Assembly (NCBI GenBank): GCA_030849465.1
Contig: JARVLF010000001.1
Span: 372,001-436,000 of the forward strand
Direction of reading: 5' to 3'
Origin: Moesziomyces globuligerus
Lineage: Eukaryota; Basidiomycota; Ustilaginomycetes; Ustilaginales; Ustilaginaceae
DNA: 64,000 nucleotides
Each line of letters begins with the position of its first letter. The first letter of the stretch is position 1. This document shows positions 11,057-20,431 of the stretch, piece after piece. The notes under the pieces were generated by a model. It was not told the DNA's origin. It did not search any database and saw only the letters and a program-made list of their open reading frames with translations. The translations under genes were made by a program, and so were the position numbers.

Positions 11057-12188
11057 GGACTCCTCTCGCTTCTGCACGCCGCCGCTGCAGCCGAGCCACG
11101 GCGGCACACGAGCTTCCGATGCTGCAGACACGCTTTGCCGTCGACGTACGCACGCAGCCAGCTGTCGCAGACATGGCCTCGCCGCTAGGCCGCCAGTGCA
11201 GTGCGCTCGGATGCCAGCCAGCACGGACGGCTTGCATTCCGATGGCATGGACGGCACACGACCACGGAGCTTCTTCGGTCTCTTGGCAAGAGCGGGACGC
11301 GAGGCTTGGAGCGCTGGGCGACGAGTGTTTTACGCCATGCAGCGCCGATTATTGGATCTCGCTTGCGATACGTTTGCGATGCGTTTGCGATGCGGTGCGA
11401 TGAGATGCAAATTTTGGGGCATCTCGAGCCTGATGATGCCCAGGGTCCTCTGCCGCGCCGCACTCGGAGCTTGGCTCGCTGCAACGGAAAATTTCCGCGC
11501 GAATTCGACGACGAGAAAAAAAAAAAAAGAAGAACAAAGACGGGCGCATCGTCCTAAACGAGTAATCGTCCTGCATGCTCCTTTGGCTTTTGGCCTCGAC
11601 TGCGACCCACGCGAGCCACACGATCAGCCGCCCATCCACCCGCGCAACCGCCGCAGCTCGCCAACCGCAACCGCACCTAGCATTCGACCTCCGATCGCCT
11701 CTCGGCTGCTCGCGTCTCCGGGCCCGTCGTGCATGCTGCCACGTCGAAAGGCTATGCATCGCACGCCTTGCGTCTCTGTCACCGTGTCGGTCATGCAGCA
11801 GCGTATTAGGCGAACGCGGCGATGCGTTGCAATGCCTTGGCCCGGGCGCAACGCGGGCAGGATCCCACAGCTGCAGATGAGCGCTCGTCCGGGTGCGGGT
11901 CAACTCGCAGTTCAGATCAGACCTTGGAAACTCAGCCGAGCAGCGGTTGGGATGGGAGATGCAGCCATCGACCATCCGCCTCACCTCTGCGCAGGTCGGC
12001 TGCTGGGCCAATGCGACCACGGCTTCTTGGCGAGTGAGGATGCGAAGACAAGAGGCGCCAGTTGCGCGCGAGCTGGACCCTGCAGCCGCAGCGAGTTGGA
12101 GCCAACACCTCCACATGCGTAGCCGCGCGAGAGAAGAAGAAATCCCCCGCTTCAAAGTGTTAGAGCTCGAGCCAAGACCAACACACAG

Positions 12189-12194
12189 ACGCGT
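12189..12194 (+). promoter_or_regulatory. MCB-like ACGCGT element upstream of PCNA
   Basis: ACGCGT lies 334 bp before the PCNA ATG. In budding and fission yeast this is the core MBF/DSC1 site driving G1/S genes, PCNA among them. A second ACGCGT lies inside PCNA intron 1 at 12659-12664. The role here is inferred, since the hexamer also occurs by chance in GC-rich DNA. Confidence 0.35.
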
Positions 12195-12522
12195 ATCATA
12201 CCCGACGAGGCTCCAAGGGGCGCGCGCGCGTCGCGGCCGCGTAGAGTAGCTCCTCGCGTCGACGCTGCAATCGCGCGCGTGTTGGTTCAAAGGCCAGTGC
12301 CAGTTGGCGCCAGAATCCTCTCGTCGGAGCATGGCGACTCGAGCCTTTGCGAGTTGGCCCAAAGTCGACCAGAGCCTACAGAGCGCAAAGTCAGCATCCC
12401 ACCTGCGCTTCTCTCCTCTACCATCCTCTCGCCCCCAAGCGTGTCAGCCAAGCTCTTCTACCTTCCCATCCTCGACTCCCCAGCGCATCCAACGCACATA
12501 CACCCATACACATCCCGCAACC

Positions 12523-13678
12523 ATGTTGGAGGCTCGTCTGCGAGAAGCCGTCCTGGTACGTACATCCACCCTCGCTCCTCGTCTCGCTCCATCATGCTGC
12601 AGAGGCTGACCTTGCGCCCTTGCCCTCTCTCTCTCCTCTCTTTCTCCGCGCCTACGAAACGCGTCTGCCACACAGCTCAAGAAGGTGCTCGACGCCGTGC
12701 GTGAGCTCATCACGGACGCCAACTTTGAATGCTCCGAAGATGGAATTGTACGTTTGCGCCCTTCTCCAACGCTCATCGCGGCTTTTGTTTTTGCTGACTT
12801 GGCTCCCCCCCTTTTTTTTTGGTGGCAACGTAGCGTCTGCAAGCGATGGACAACTCGCACGTGGCGCTGTCTGCGATAGAGCTGCGCACCGACTGCTTTG
12901 AAGAGTTCCGATGCGACCGACCCATGTCGATCGGCGTCTCGCTCGCCTCGCTGGGCAAGATCCTCAAGGGCGCCAACAACGACGACGTGCTCTCGCTCAA
13001 GAAGGCCGACGACGGCGACACGCTCCAGATGACGTTTGAGTCGCCCAAGTCGGACCGCGTGGGCGAGTTTGAGATGAAGCTCATGGACATTGATTCCGAG
13101 CATCTCGGCATCCCCGATACGCAGTACGATGCGGTGGTCAAGATGAGCTCGGGCGAGTTTGGTCGCATCTGCCGCGACCTCGCCAACATTGGCGAGAGCG
13201 TCAAGATCGAAGTGTCCAAGGAGGGTGTCTCGTTTAGCGCCGAGGGCGAGATCGGCGCCGCGCGCATGACGCTCAAGCAGGGCAGCGGTTCCGCCGTCCT
13301 TGCCGACGATGCAGACGACGACGACGACGAGGACGTCAAGCCCGCAAAGAAGAAGCGCAAGCAGGACAGCTCCAGCGCAGGTGGCCAGGTGCCCGTCAAG
13401 ATCGAAATGCAACAGGCAGTCAGCCTCACCTTCAGCCTCAAGTACCTCTCCAACTTCGCAAAGGCCGCTCCGCTCGCCGACGAGGTTCAGCTCCACATGA
13501 GCAACGAAGTCCCCCTCCTCGTAAGTCGCCCCCGTCACCTCCGCTTTGCAGGCCAAGTCCACATCCGCTGACCTTGTTTTCCGCCCCGGTTTTGGCCGTG
13601 CGACAGTGTGAATTCGGCTTCGAGAACGGATACGTGCGCTTCTACCTGGCTCCCAAGCTCTCCGAGGACGACGACTAG
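12523..13678 (+). CDS. PCNA: Proliferating cell nuclear antigen (sliding clamp)
   Basis: Four exons: 12523-12555, 12676-12747, 12834-13520 and 13607-13678, all joined in phase 0. Introns are 120, 86 and 86 nt with GTACGT/GTAAGT donors. The product is 287 residues. It is the ring-shaped clamp that tethers DNA polymerases and repair factors. Recognisable segments are LKKVLDAVRELI, RLQAMDNSHVAL, FRCDRPMSIGV, the interdomain connecting loop MKLMDIDSEHLGIP (116-129) and the C-terminal YLAPKLSEDDD. The ubiquitin/SUMO acceptor equivalent to human Lys164 is Lys164 here (VSKEGVSF). It is longer than the usual 258-261 residues because of a roughly 30-residue acidic then basic insertion at about 186-221. 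An ACGCGT box upstream fits S-phase control. Confidence 0.96.
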
Positions 13679-13691
13679 ACCTTTTGTTTCT

Positions 13692-13709
13692 CCCCCCCCC
13701 CCCCCCCCC
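13692..13709 (+). repeat. C18 homopolymer
   Basis: Eighteen consecutive C residues just after the PCNA stop codon, in the 3' untranslated region. Length is prone to sequencing or polymerase slippage. Confidence 0.9.
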
Positions 13710-13872
13710 GACCAAAACAAACCGCCCTTTCGCATACCTTTGCCTCACTCTCGTCGTGTCTCAAGCCCTCCCCCCCTGGTCTCGTTTTGAAATTCCTGTA
13801 CATCATCGTCTCAGCCGCGTTGCTCTCTGCGTCTGTGTCTCGAAAGAGTCTGCATTTGTTCTCGGGTCGGAT

Positions 13873-14503
13873 TCAGCTGCGATCGCGATCGACCACCGAG
13901 ATGCCAAACAGCCTCGGCTTGGCCCTATCCGCCCTATCCGCCGCGGCAGCCTCGGTAGCGTCGGTAGCGTCGGTAGCGTCGGTGGCGGTGGTGGCGTTGG
14001 CGGCGTCGGGGGTGGAGTTGTGGTGGGTGATGAATTTTGGCGAGTCGATATGCTGTGGCTTGGAAGGGGGACGATTGTTTCGCGCGGGGAAAGTTTGCTC
14101 GAGGTATTCGGCGGCCATGAGACCCAGCACGGCAAAAGCTACAACCAAGAACGACGGTCAACTCGTCTAGTCTGATTCAGAAGCAACTGGAGGTGAACTT
14201 ACTTGCGGCGCAGGCGCAGAAGACGACTTTGGTGTGGTAGGGGAGAGCCTTGTAGCTGGCCAAGACCGAGCCTTCTTTACCGCCGCGCTTGCTGCGCTTG
14301 CCGTTGTGGTTGGTAGGTGCGTCGACGGGCTGACGCACCGGACGCGAGCGCGAGGGAGGAGGAGGAGCGTCTTTCTGCAACACGGGCTGCGACGCCATCA
14401 ACGTCGAAGGTCGTCGCGGCCGCAACAGTCGTACTGCCGTAGTCGACATCCCTCTTGACCCCAAAGCTGCCGCAACCAAAGACGTCACTCCACCTCGAAC
14501 CAT
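13873..14503 (-). CDS. Small probable mitochondrial membrane protein
   Basis: I do not recognise a named family. Two exons on the minus strand, 14203-14503 and 13873-14138, with a 64-nt intron (GTAAGT...TAG), give 188 residues. The chosen ATG begins MVRGGVTSLVAAALGSRGMS, followed by Arg-rich sequence without acidic residues, which is typical of a mitochondrial presequence. After a Lys/Arg/Gly-rich segment comes SYKALPYHTKVVFCACAA, and across the splice junction TFAVLGLMAAEYLEQTF, which together look like one membrane helix with an amphipathic flank. The C-terminal tail is low complexity (repeated ATD) and comes from a 9-bp tandem repeat. An ATG at 14566 could extend the N-terminus. The intron keeps the frame and joins the halves of the hydrophobic segment, which supports the model. 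Confidence 0.6.
13952..13987. repeat. 9-bp tandem repeat, four copies
   Basis: Three exact copies of TCGGTAGCG and one variant. On the minus strand they code the Ala-Thr-Asp repeats near the C-terminus of the small mitochondrial-type protein. Confidence 0.85.
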
Positions 14504-14702
14504 GTCGCAACAACTGCCAAAAAAAAAGTGACGAGCAAAAGATGGTCGTCGTCCAACAAGATGCATTTTTCTTCTCACACGTTCGGATCTCGGATTTTAC
14601 CCCCCCCCACACCTCCACCCCACCCCACCTTGACACTCTCGACACCCAAGTCAGACACACAAAGCTGATGCAGTATATGAATTGTCTAGTCGGGCGCGGG
14701 GT

Positions 14703-17181
14703 TTAGACGCTGATGGCGGTGGACCAGGTATCGAGGACGCGGTTGTGCACCTCGTCTGGCGTCTCGACCTCCCGCTCCGCCTCGGGTCTGAGCTCAAAGA
14801 ACCTCGCGTACGTGGCTACGACGCGGTCGGCCACGCTGCGACCGAGCAGTCTCCTCACCTCGTGATCCTCGACCCACAGCACGACCTTGTCGGCGCGCTC
14901 GGGCAGTAGGCTGTGTACGCACGTGTCGAATGCCTGTCGCGTGCTTTCGAACCTCTCGTGCGTCGCGCCCCCGGCAGCGTGCTGATCCACATAGACGCGA
15001 AGCGGAAGCACAATAGCCTCTGCCCACGCCGTCGCAATCCGCTGCAGCACCTCGTGCAGCTTTGCATCCACCGCCTCGGAACACGACTGCACATCAACCC
15101 CGCCTGCCTCGTTCGGCCGTGCCGTAGGACCGGTCGGATAGAGTAACCCTGCGGTGTTGGTCCAGAGCGAGTTGATCGCGGTGACGAGCGACGAGAGATC
15201 CACCAACGACCGCCTCGCCACGCCATCCTCGATCGCCACCTCTGCTGCGGCAGGTTGGTCGCGCGGTTGCTCGAGCACGAGTTGGACAGACACCACAGCC
15301 TCGCGAAGCAGTTCGAGCTGCCGAAGCTCGAAGAGCGCTGCGTCGTCGCTCTCGACTTGGGTGCCCGTCTTGCGCTTGACGAGCGCAGTGGCGCCTTTGC
15401 TGATGCTGATCAGACAGGCGTCGATGGCCGAGGTCGCGATGCGCGCAAACGCGCGCGCGGGCAGGCGCGCCTGGAGGTGAAGCAGCAGCTCGAGCAGCAC
15501 GCGCACGGGCGCATAGTACGTGCTCGCCAAAGCCGCCGGCAGCGTAAAGAGCTCCACCTTTTCCTGCTGCGCGCGCGACGTCGACGCCGCCTGCGACGCC
15601 GCCAGCGCCGCATCCAACAGACCCGCTCCCGACTTGCCCCACCTATGCTGCACCGCCGCCTCCACCCCCGTCGCCAAGCGTTCGCCCTTGGCCTTGAACG
15701 CGCGGATGCGCTCGGGGAAGTCGAGCTCTCCGGCCTCCTCGCTGGGCACGAACTGCGCGATCTCGGACGCTACCACCTGCTGAGCACGCGAGACGAGCCG
15801 CGCCTGCGTCTCGTCCTGCAACGCCTGCATCCCTCGCACCCACCCCTCGCTCGGCCCATCGGTCTCGCGAGCGTGCACGGCTTCGGCCACCACGCCTGCC
15901 GTCTCGGCCAGCACCACCACATCCTCCTCCTTGCCGAGCCGAGGCCGCAGACGCGCCGCGACGGCGTCGGTGAGCTCGGCGAGATACGCGCCGAGCTCGG
16001 AATCCGCGCTGGCGGCGACGCTGTCCGAGGCGCTGCTGGCCTCGGCGCCAAAGAAGCGCTGGTAGAGCTTGTACTCGCTGCGCAGCACGTGCGCCAGCAG
16101 GCCGGCGGCGGCGCGTGCGAGCGCGACGACGCCCGAGCCCGGCTGCGCGCTGAGCTGCGCATCTTTGTCGGCGATGCGCTGCACGAGCAGGCGCGAAAGC
16201 AGCGGACGGCGCGTCTGGTACCACGCGGCGCGACACTCGTGGAGGAGCGAGGCGAACTCGGCGGCGGCGTCGGCGTTGCTGGCGGCGCGCTTGTGCAGCT
16301 CGTAGATGAGCGGACGGAGCTTGGCGACGAGCTGCGCCGGATGGCCAAACACGATCTCGGACGTCTGCTTTGTCATGCAGCTCTGCGTGCCGCTGGGTTC
16401 TGCGTGGCCTCTGGCGTCGTCGGTACGATCACGAGCCTTGCCCTTTGCATCCACCGCTGCCGCCGATGCGGGTGCGGCGTCTGCGGTTTCGGCGCGCGAC
16501 GATACGAGCAGCTTGAGTTGCTCGGCAGTGCGCTCTGCCTGGGCGCGAATCTCACGGACGACGGCCATCTTTGCGAGCGTGGCGGCGCGCGTGATGCACT
16601 GTGCGTAGCGCATGCGGTAGAGCGGCGCATCGCGATACGAGCTGGCGGGGAGCTGCTGTAGGAAGAGGAGCGCCATCTCGAGCTGGTCCATGAGCTCGAG
16701 GAAGGCGTGCGAGTAGACGAGCGAGGCGTCGGGCGAGCTGAGCATGCTGGTGGCGTAGGGGAGGAGGGTGAAGAACGAGAGGCGCGAGGCGATGTCCTCG
16801 GCCAAGGTGTCGAGGTGCGTCTGTGCGTCGAGCAGCGTCTGCGCCTGTTCGCGGATGCCGCGCGACGAGTCGTGCACAAACGCCGAGCCGGCGCGCAGCT
16901 CGGCGACGTTGATCTGGCACGCCTCGAGCTGCGCCAGCAGCGCATCGGCGGTGGAGGTGGTCTGGGTGATGTGGCGGAGCGCGTGGATGTGCGTCGACTG
17001 CGTGGACGAGCTGACCGAGTCCGAGAGCTGCGTATACCACGCCAGGAAGCTCTGTGCCGAAGCGAGCGGCGCCGAAGCATCCGGAAGCTGGATCGGGTCG
17101 GTGGCGATGGAAGGAAGCAGAGGAGCGGCGGTGGCCGGCGAGGAGGCCTGTGCGTGACTCGAGGATGGGTCCGCTGGAGAC

Positions 17182-17223
<42 letters not shown>

Positions 17224-17513
17224 TGCTGTTGCTTGTAGTCGGACGAGTTACGGTGGAGCCATTCTGCGAGGCGGTTGACCGAGGCACGCTGGGAGGAGGA
17301 GAGGGGCGCCTTGGTGTTGGACCACTGGTCGAGCTGCAACGGCCTAGCGGACGGCGCCGCCATGGAAGGGGTTGTTGCGGTTGCGCTCATACCGCGGCTG
17401 GGCGAACTGGGATGGATGGTGGAAGTGACACACGTCAAGCGCGCTTCCGCATCGTCTGGAACGAGTGGACCCTTGGAAGACTCTCGGGTGGAGCGCATGA
17501 CTAAGGCTGACAT
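14703..17513 (-). CDS. COG3: Conserved oligomeric Golgi complex subunit 3 (Sec34-like)
   Basis: A 936-residue single-exon protein, about the length of other COG3/Sec34 proteins. COG3 is in lobe A of the COG tethering complex that captures intra-Golgi retrograde vesicles. The family signature lies at about residues 150-330: a coiled segment rich in Leu/Gln, then LSFFTLLPYATSML, LELMDQLEMALLFLQQLP and DAPLYRMRYAQCITRAATL, matching the Sec34 pattern of a bound coiled coil followed by an SPLYLxRYxQCLTRA-type motif. An N-terminal polyglutamine run (16 residues) is coded at 17184-17231. Two starts are possible: ATG ending at 17513, used here, or the Met at residue 42 (17390). The gene is divergent from ARP2 across about 336 bp. 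Confidence 0.9.
17184..17231. repeat. CTG/TTG triplet run coding 16 glutamines
   Basis: Twelve pure CTG units followed by TTG, CTG, CTG and TTG. On the minus strand these read as 16 Gln codons in COG3. The two interruptions (CAA) may stabilise the tract. Confidence 0.9.
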
Positions 17514-17584
17514 TGCAGCGCCTGGTTGGCTGCACAGGCCAGCTTGTTGGGCTCAGCTCCAGCGCAGTTGAGCACAACACAGCA

Positions 17585-17619
17585 CAGCCCAGCCCAGCCC
17601 AGCTCAGCCCAGCTCAGCC
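17585..17619. repeat. Pentanucleotide CAGCY repeat, seven copies
   Basis: Seven consecutive units of CAGCC or CAGCT in the COG3/ARP2 intergenic region. Confidence 0.85.
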
Positions 17620-17651
17620 CAAGCCAAAGTGGAGCAAACGAGTTGGAAATT

Positions 17652-17665
17652 GCGATTTAAATCGC
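17652..17665. promoter_or_regulatory. Perfect 14-bp palindrome GCGATTTAAATCGC
   Basis: The sequence equals its own reverse complement over 14 bp and has an AT-rich core in an otherwise GC-rich divergent promoter. It could bind a homodimeric factor or serve as the AT-rich core-promoter element. The role is inferred. Confidence 0.35.
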
Positions 17666-17849
17666 GTCTCGACAGGCTGGAAACGCAGTCGCAGTGTGGA
17701 GTGCGGCGCTGCTTCCGATGACCGTGCGTTGGCCGCTGCATCGACCCATCCGCCTATCCGCCTCGGCCTCTCCTCATCATCATCATCATCACCACCACTA
17801 CCCCATTCCACCTCAGCATCCCGCAGCACCCGCAGCACCCGCAGCAGAC

Positions 17850-19037
17850 ATGGCAGACGCAAGGCCCGTCGTCGTCGACAACGGTACCGGCTTCGTCAAG
17901 GTCGGCTACGCTGGCTCCAACTTCCCCGAGCATGTCTTCCCTTCCATCGTCGGCCGCCCCATCCTGCGTTCCGAGGAGCGCGATGCCATCTCGAGCAATA
18001 CGGGCACCCAGATCAAGGACATCATGGTCGGCACAGAGGCCGAGGAGCTCCGCAACTACCTCCAGATCAACCAGCCCATGGAGCACGGCATCGTCAAGGA
18101 CTTTGGCGACATGCGCCACGTGTGGAACTACACCTTTGACGAGAAGCTCCGCATCGATCCGCAGGGCCGCAAGATCCTCCTCACCGAGCCGCCCATGAAT
18201 CCAAAGAAGAACCGCGAGGAAATGTGCCAGATCATGTTCGAGGAGTACGGCTTCGACGGCGTCTACGTCGCCATCCAGGCCGTGCTCACGCTCTACGCCC
18301 AGGGCCTCCAGACCGGCGTCGTCGTCGACTCGGGCGACGGCGTCACGCACGTCGTGCCTGTCTTCGAGGGCTTTGCGCTGCCCCACCTCACCAAGCGTCT
18401 CGACGTCGCCGGCCGCGACGTGACGCGCTACCTCATCAAGCTCCTCCTCATGCGCGGCTACGCCTTCAACCGCACCGCCGACTTTGACACCGTCCGCCAG
18501 ATCAAGGAGAAGCTCTGCTACGTCAGCTACGACCTCGACCTCGACAAGAAGCTCGCAGAGGAGACCACCACGCTCGTCGAACAGTACACGCTCCCCGACG
18601 GCCGCGTCATCAAGGTGGGCTCCGAACGCTTCGAGGCGCCCGAATGCATGTTCCAGCCGCACCTTGTCGACGTCGAGCAGGCGGGCGTCGCCGAACTCCT
18701 CTTCAACACCATCCAGTCCGCCGCCGTCGACACGCGCTCCGAGCTCTACAAGCACATTGTGCTCTCCGGCGGCTCCTCCATGTATCCCGGCTTGCCCAGC
18801 AGGCTCGAAAAGGAGATGAAGCAGCTCTACCTCACCCGCGTCCTCAACGGCGACGGCGCCAGGTTGAAGAACTTCAAGATCCGCATCGAGGATCCGCCCA
18901 GGAGAAAGCACATGGTCTTCCTCGGCGGCGCAGTTCTCGCAGACATCATGAAGAACAGGGAGAGCTTCTGGATCTCGCGCGCAGAGTGGTACGAACACGG
19001 CAAGGCCTCGCTCGACCGCCTCGGCCGCCATTCCTGA
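17850..19037 (+). CDS. ARP2: Actin-related protein 2 (Arp2/3 complex)
   Basis: A 395-residue single-exon protein, the usual length for Arp2. Arp2 and Arp3 form the pseudo-dimer that nucleates branched actin filaments at sites of endocytosis. The open frame extends upstream to a GTG, but the first in-frame ATG is 17850 and gives the standard Arp2 start ([20 protein letters not shown]), containing the actin-fold phosphate-binding loop 1. Further hallmarks are [60 protein letters not shown] (phosphate loop 2), [19 protein letters not shown] and [13 protein letters not shown]. All nucleotide-binding segments are intact. Confidence 0.97.
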   Translation: MADARPVVVDNGTGFVKVGYAGSNFPEHVFPSIVGRPILRSEERDAISSNTGTQIKDIMVGTEAEELRNYLQINQPMEHGIVKDFGDMRHVWNYTFDEKLRIDPQGRKILLTEPPMNPKKNREEMCQIMFEEYGFDGVYVAIQAVLTLYAQGLQTGVVVDSGDGVTHVVPVFEGFALPHLTKRLDVAGRDVTRYLIKLLLMRGYAFNRTADFDTVRQIKEKLCYVSYDLDLDKKLAEETTTLVEQYTLPDGRVIKVGSERFEAPECMFQPHLVDVEQAGVAELLFNTIQSAAVDTRSELYKHIVLSGGSSMYPGLPSRLEKEMKQLYLTRVLNGDGARLKNFKIRIEDPPRRKHMVFLGGAVLADIMKNRESFWISRAEWYEHGKASLDRLGRHS

Positions 19038-19406
19038 GCATCGTCACTCGGCCTCAATTGTAGTACTCTCTAGATGGACTGCGGCTGTGGAAGCAATGCC
19101 CGAGCAGACAGTTCCACACTGCACCGCCACCAGCCTATGCACAACCATCCACTGATCGCCTTGAGATGCCGGCTGAGCGTGTGTGCGCGAATTGCGTCGC
19201 TATTTGTATTTCCACTTGAAAGAAACGCACAGCAAAAGCACAGCTCCACTTGGCTTCAAGGGCCCCTGCATCCACTTGACGCTCAACCATCATCACCAGC
19301 TGCAGCCTCCTATTCCATCCACCATCATCCGATCTGCACGTCCATCCCTCGCGCATCCCTCAACTTGGGTCCCCAAGCCCCATCCACTCCGCATTCAGCC
19401 GACAGC
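19038..19406. other. Intergenic region ARP2 to PX-SNARE
   Basis: Holds the ARP2 3' end and the promoter and leader of the next gene. Nothing else seen. Confidence 0.5.
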
Positions 19407-20306
19407 ATGGCGCAGGCCCAGCCGCTGCAGGGAGTGTCGATAGCGCGGTACGAGTCGCGCTCGAGCACCACCTCGTCGTACACGGTCTACGCCGTCGTTG
19501 TGCAGCTGCCCGTGCGCTCCTGGACCGTCTACCGGCGCTACTCGGAGTTCATCCGGCTCGACAAGAACCTCGCTGCAAGCGCGGGGCCTTCGACGGGCGG
19601 CGAGCCTGGTGGCGCGGGCAAGCCGGCGCCGCGAGCGCTGCCACCGCGCGAGCGTGCGCGCGAGTGGAAAAAGACCTTCTCGGGCTTGCTATCCTTGGCC
19701 TCTGGAGACGCTGGTAGTGCGGACGATGAGGAGCTGTGGCTCAAGGAGCGCATGCACGCGCTCGAGCTCTACCTCAAGGCCATCGTCATGGACCCGGATG
19801 CGCGCTGGCGCGAGTCCGAGGCGTTCAGAATGTTCATCGAATGGCCCATGAACGTAAAGATGGTCACCACCACTCCCGCGTCCTCGCAAACCCCCGCACG
19901 GGTCTCAGCAACGACAACACGCACGAAGGCCTCGATGCCAGGCGCGCTACCCGCTGGCGCTCCCGGAACACGCGCTCTGGGGACCGCAGCGGCCGAAACC
20001 CCACGTGCACCTGCTCAAGAGACCGAGAGGACGCGTGCGCTGGACAATGCGCAGCTCTTCCAGTCGCAGACCGACGCGATGGACGAGCAGGACGAGCAGC
20101 TGCTCAACCTCGCCGCCATCCTCCGCAGGCAGCGCCAGATGGGCGAGGCGATCAACCAAGAGCTCGGCGAACACACCGAGCTCCTCACCCAGCTCGACAC
20201 CGAGGTCGAGTCGACACAATCCAAGCTCGCCCGCGCCGACCAGAAGATGGACCGCTTCGACGGCGGCAGTGCCAAGCGCAAGGCCGGCATCGGTCGCAAG
20301 TTTTAA
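19407..20306 (+). CDS. VAM7: Vam7-type PX-domain Qc-SNARE
   Basis: A 299-residue protein from the first in-frame ATG (yeast Vam7 is 316 residues). The N-terminal part (about 1-155) is a PX domain: SSYTVYAVVVQLPVRSW, the phosphoinositide-binding RRYSEF (43-48), and a Pro-rich insertion before a helical end (LELYLKAIVMDPDARWRESE). A Pro/Ala/Thr-rich linker follows. The C-terminal 70 residues form a heptad-patterned SNARE helix from about residue 218 (MDEQDEQLLNLAAILRRQRQ), with the zero-layer Gln probably in INQELGEHTELL. There is no transmembrane segment, as in Vam7, so membrane attachment would be by PX binding to PI3P. In yeast this protein drives vacuole/late endosome fusion. Confidence 0.85.
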   Translation: MAQAQPLQGVSIARYESRSSTTSSYTVYAVVVQLPVRSWTVYRRYSEFIRLDKNLAASAGPSTGGEPGGAGKPAPRALPPRERAREWKKTFSGLLSLASGDAGSADDEELWLKERMHALELYLKAIVMDPDARWRESEAFRMFIEWPMNVKMVTTTPASSQTPARVSATTTRTKASMPGALPAGAPGTRALGTAAAETPRAPAQETERTRALDNAQLFQSQTDAMDEQDEQLLNLAAILRRQRQMGEAINQELGEHTELLTQLDTEVESTQSKLARADQKMDRFDGGSAKRKAGIGRKF

Positions 20307-20431
20307 CCCACGCGCCTCTGGTCGATTTCCAACGCTATACCCCGCCCAAATCACAGTTTGTGGGGTCGATGGCTTGAAGAAAGCAAAAGCTGAGATGCGA
20401 AAACGGAGGCCAGAGGGTGGCGTGTGAGGCT

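Larger units (their letters stand above)
10069..12522. other. 2.45-kb divergent intergenic region
   Basis: Lies between the Zn2Cys6 gene (leftwards) and PCNA (rightwards). It contains an iterated CTGATGC-type stretch (about 10966-11056), a triple GGCTGAT repeat (about 10710-10733), a poly-A run (11516-11528) and an MCB-like box near PCNA. An open frame at 11022-12122 begins with ATG but its product has no recognisable domain; part of it is a Lys/Glu stretch encoded by the poly-A run. I do not call it a gene. Confidence 0.5.
17514..17849. promoter_or_regulatory. Divergent COG3/ARP2 promoter region
   Basis: 336 bp between two divergent start codons. It contains seven CAGCC/CAGCT pentamers at 17585-17619, a perfect 14-bp palindrome at 17652-17665 and an ATC repeat at about 17773-17797 in the ARP2 leader. 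Confidence 0.55.

Noticed and set aside
11022..12122. 366-codon ATG-started frame between the transcription factor and PCNA
   Set aside because: No domain, Arg/Ala/Cys-rich, and it translates a poly-A run as Lys. It is more likely chance in the intergenic region.
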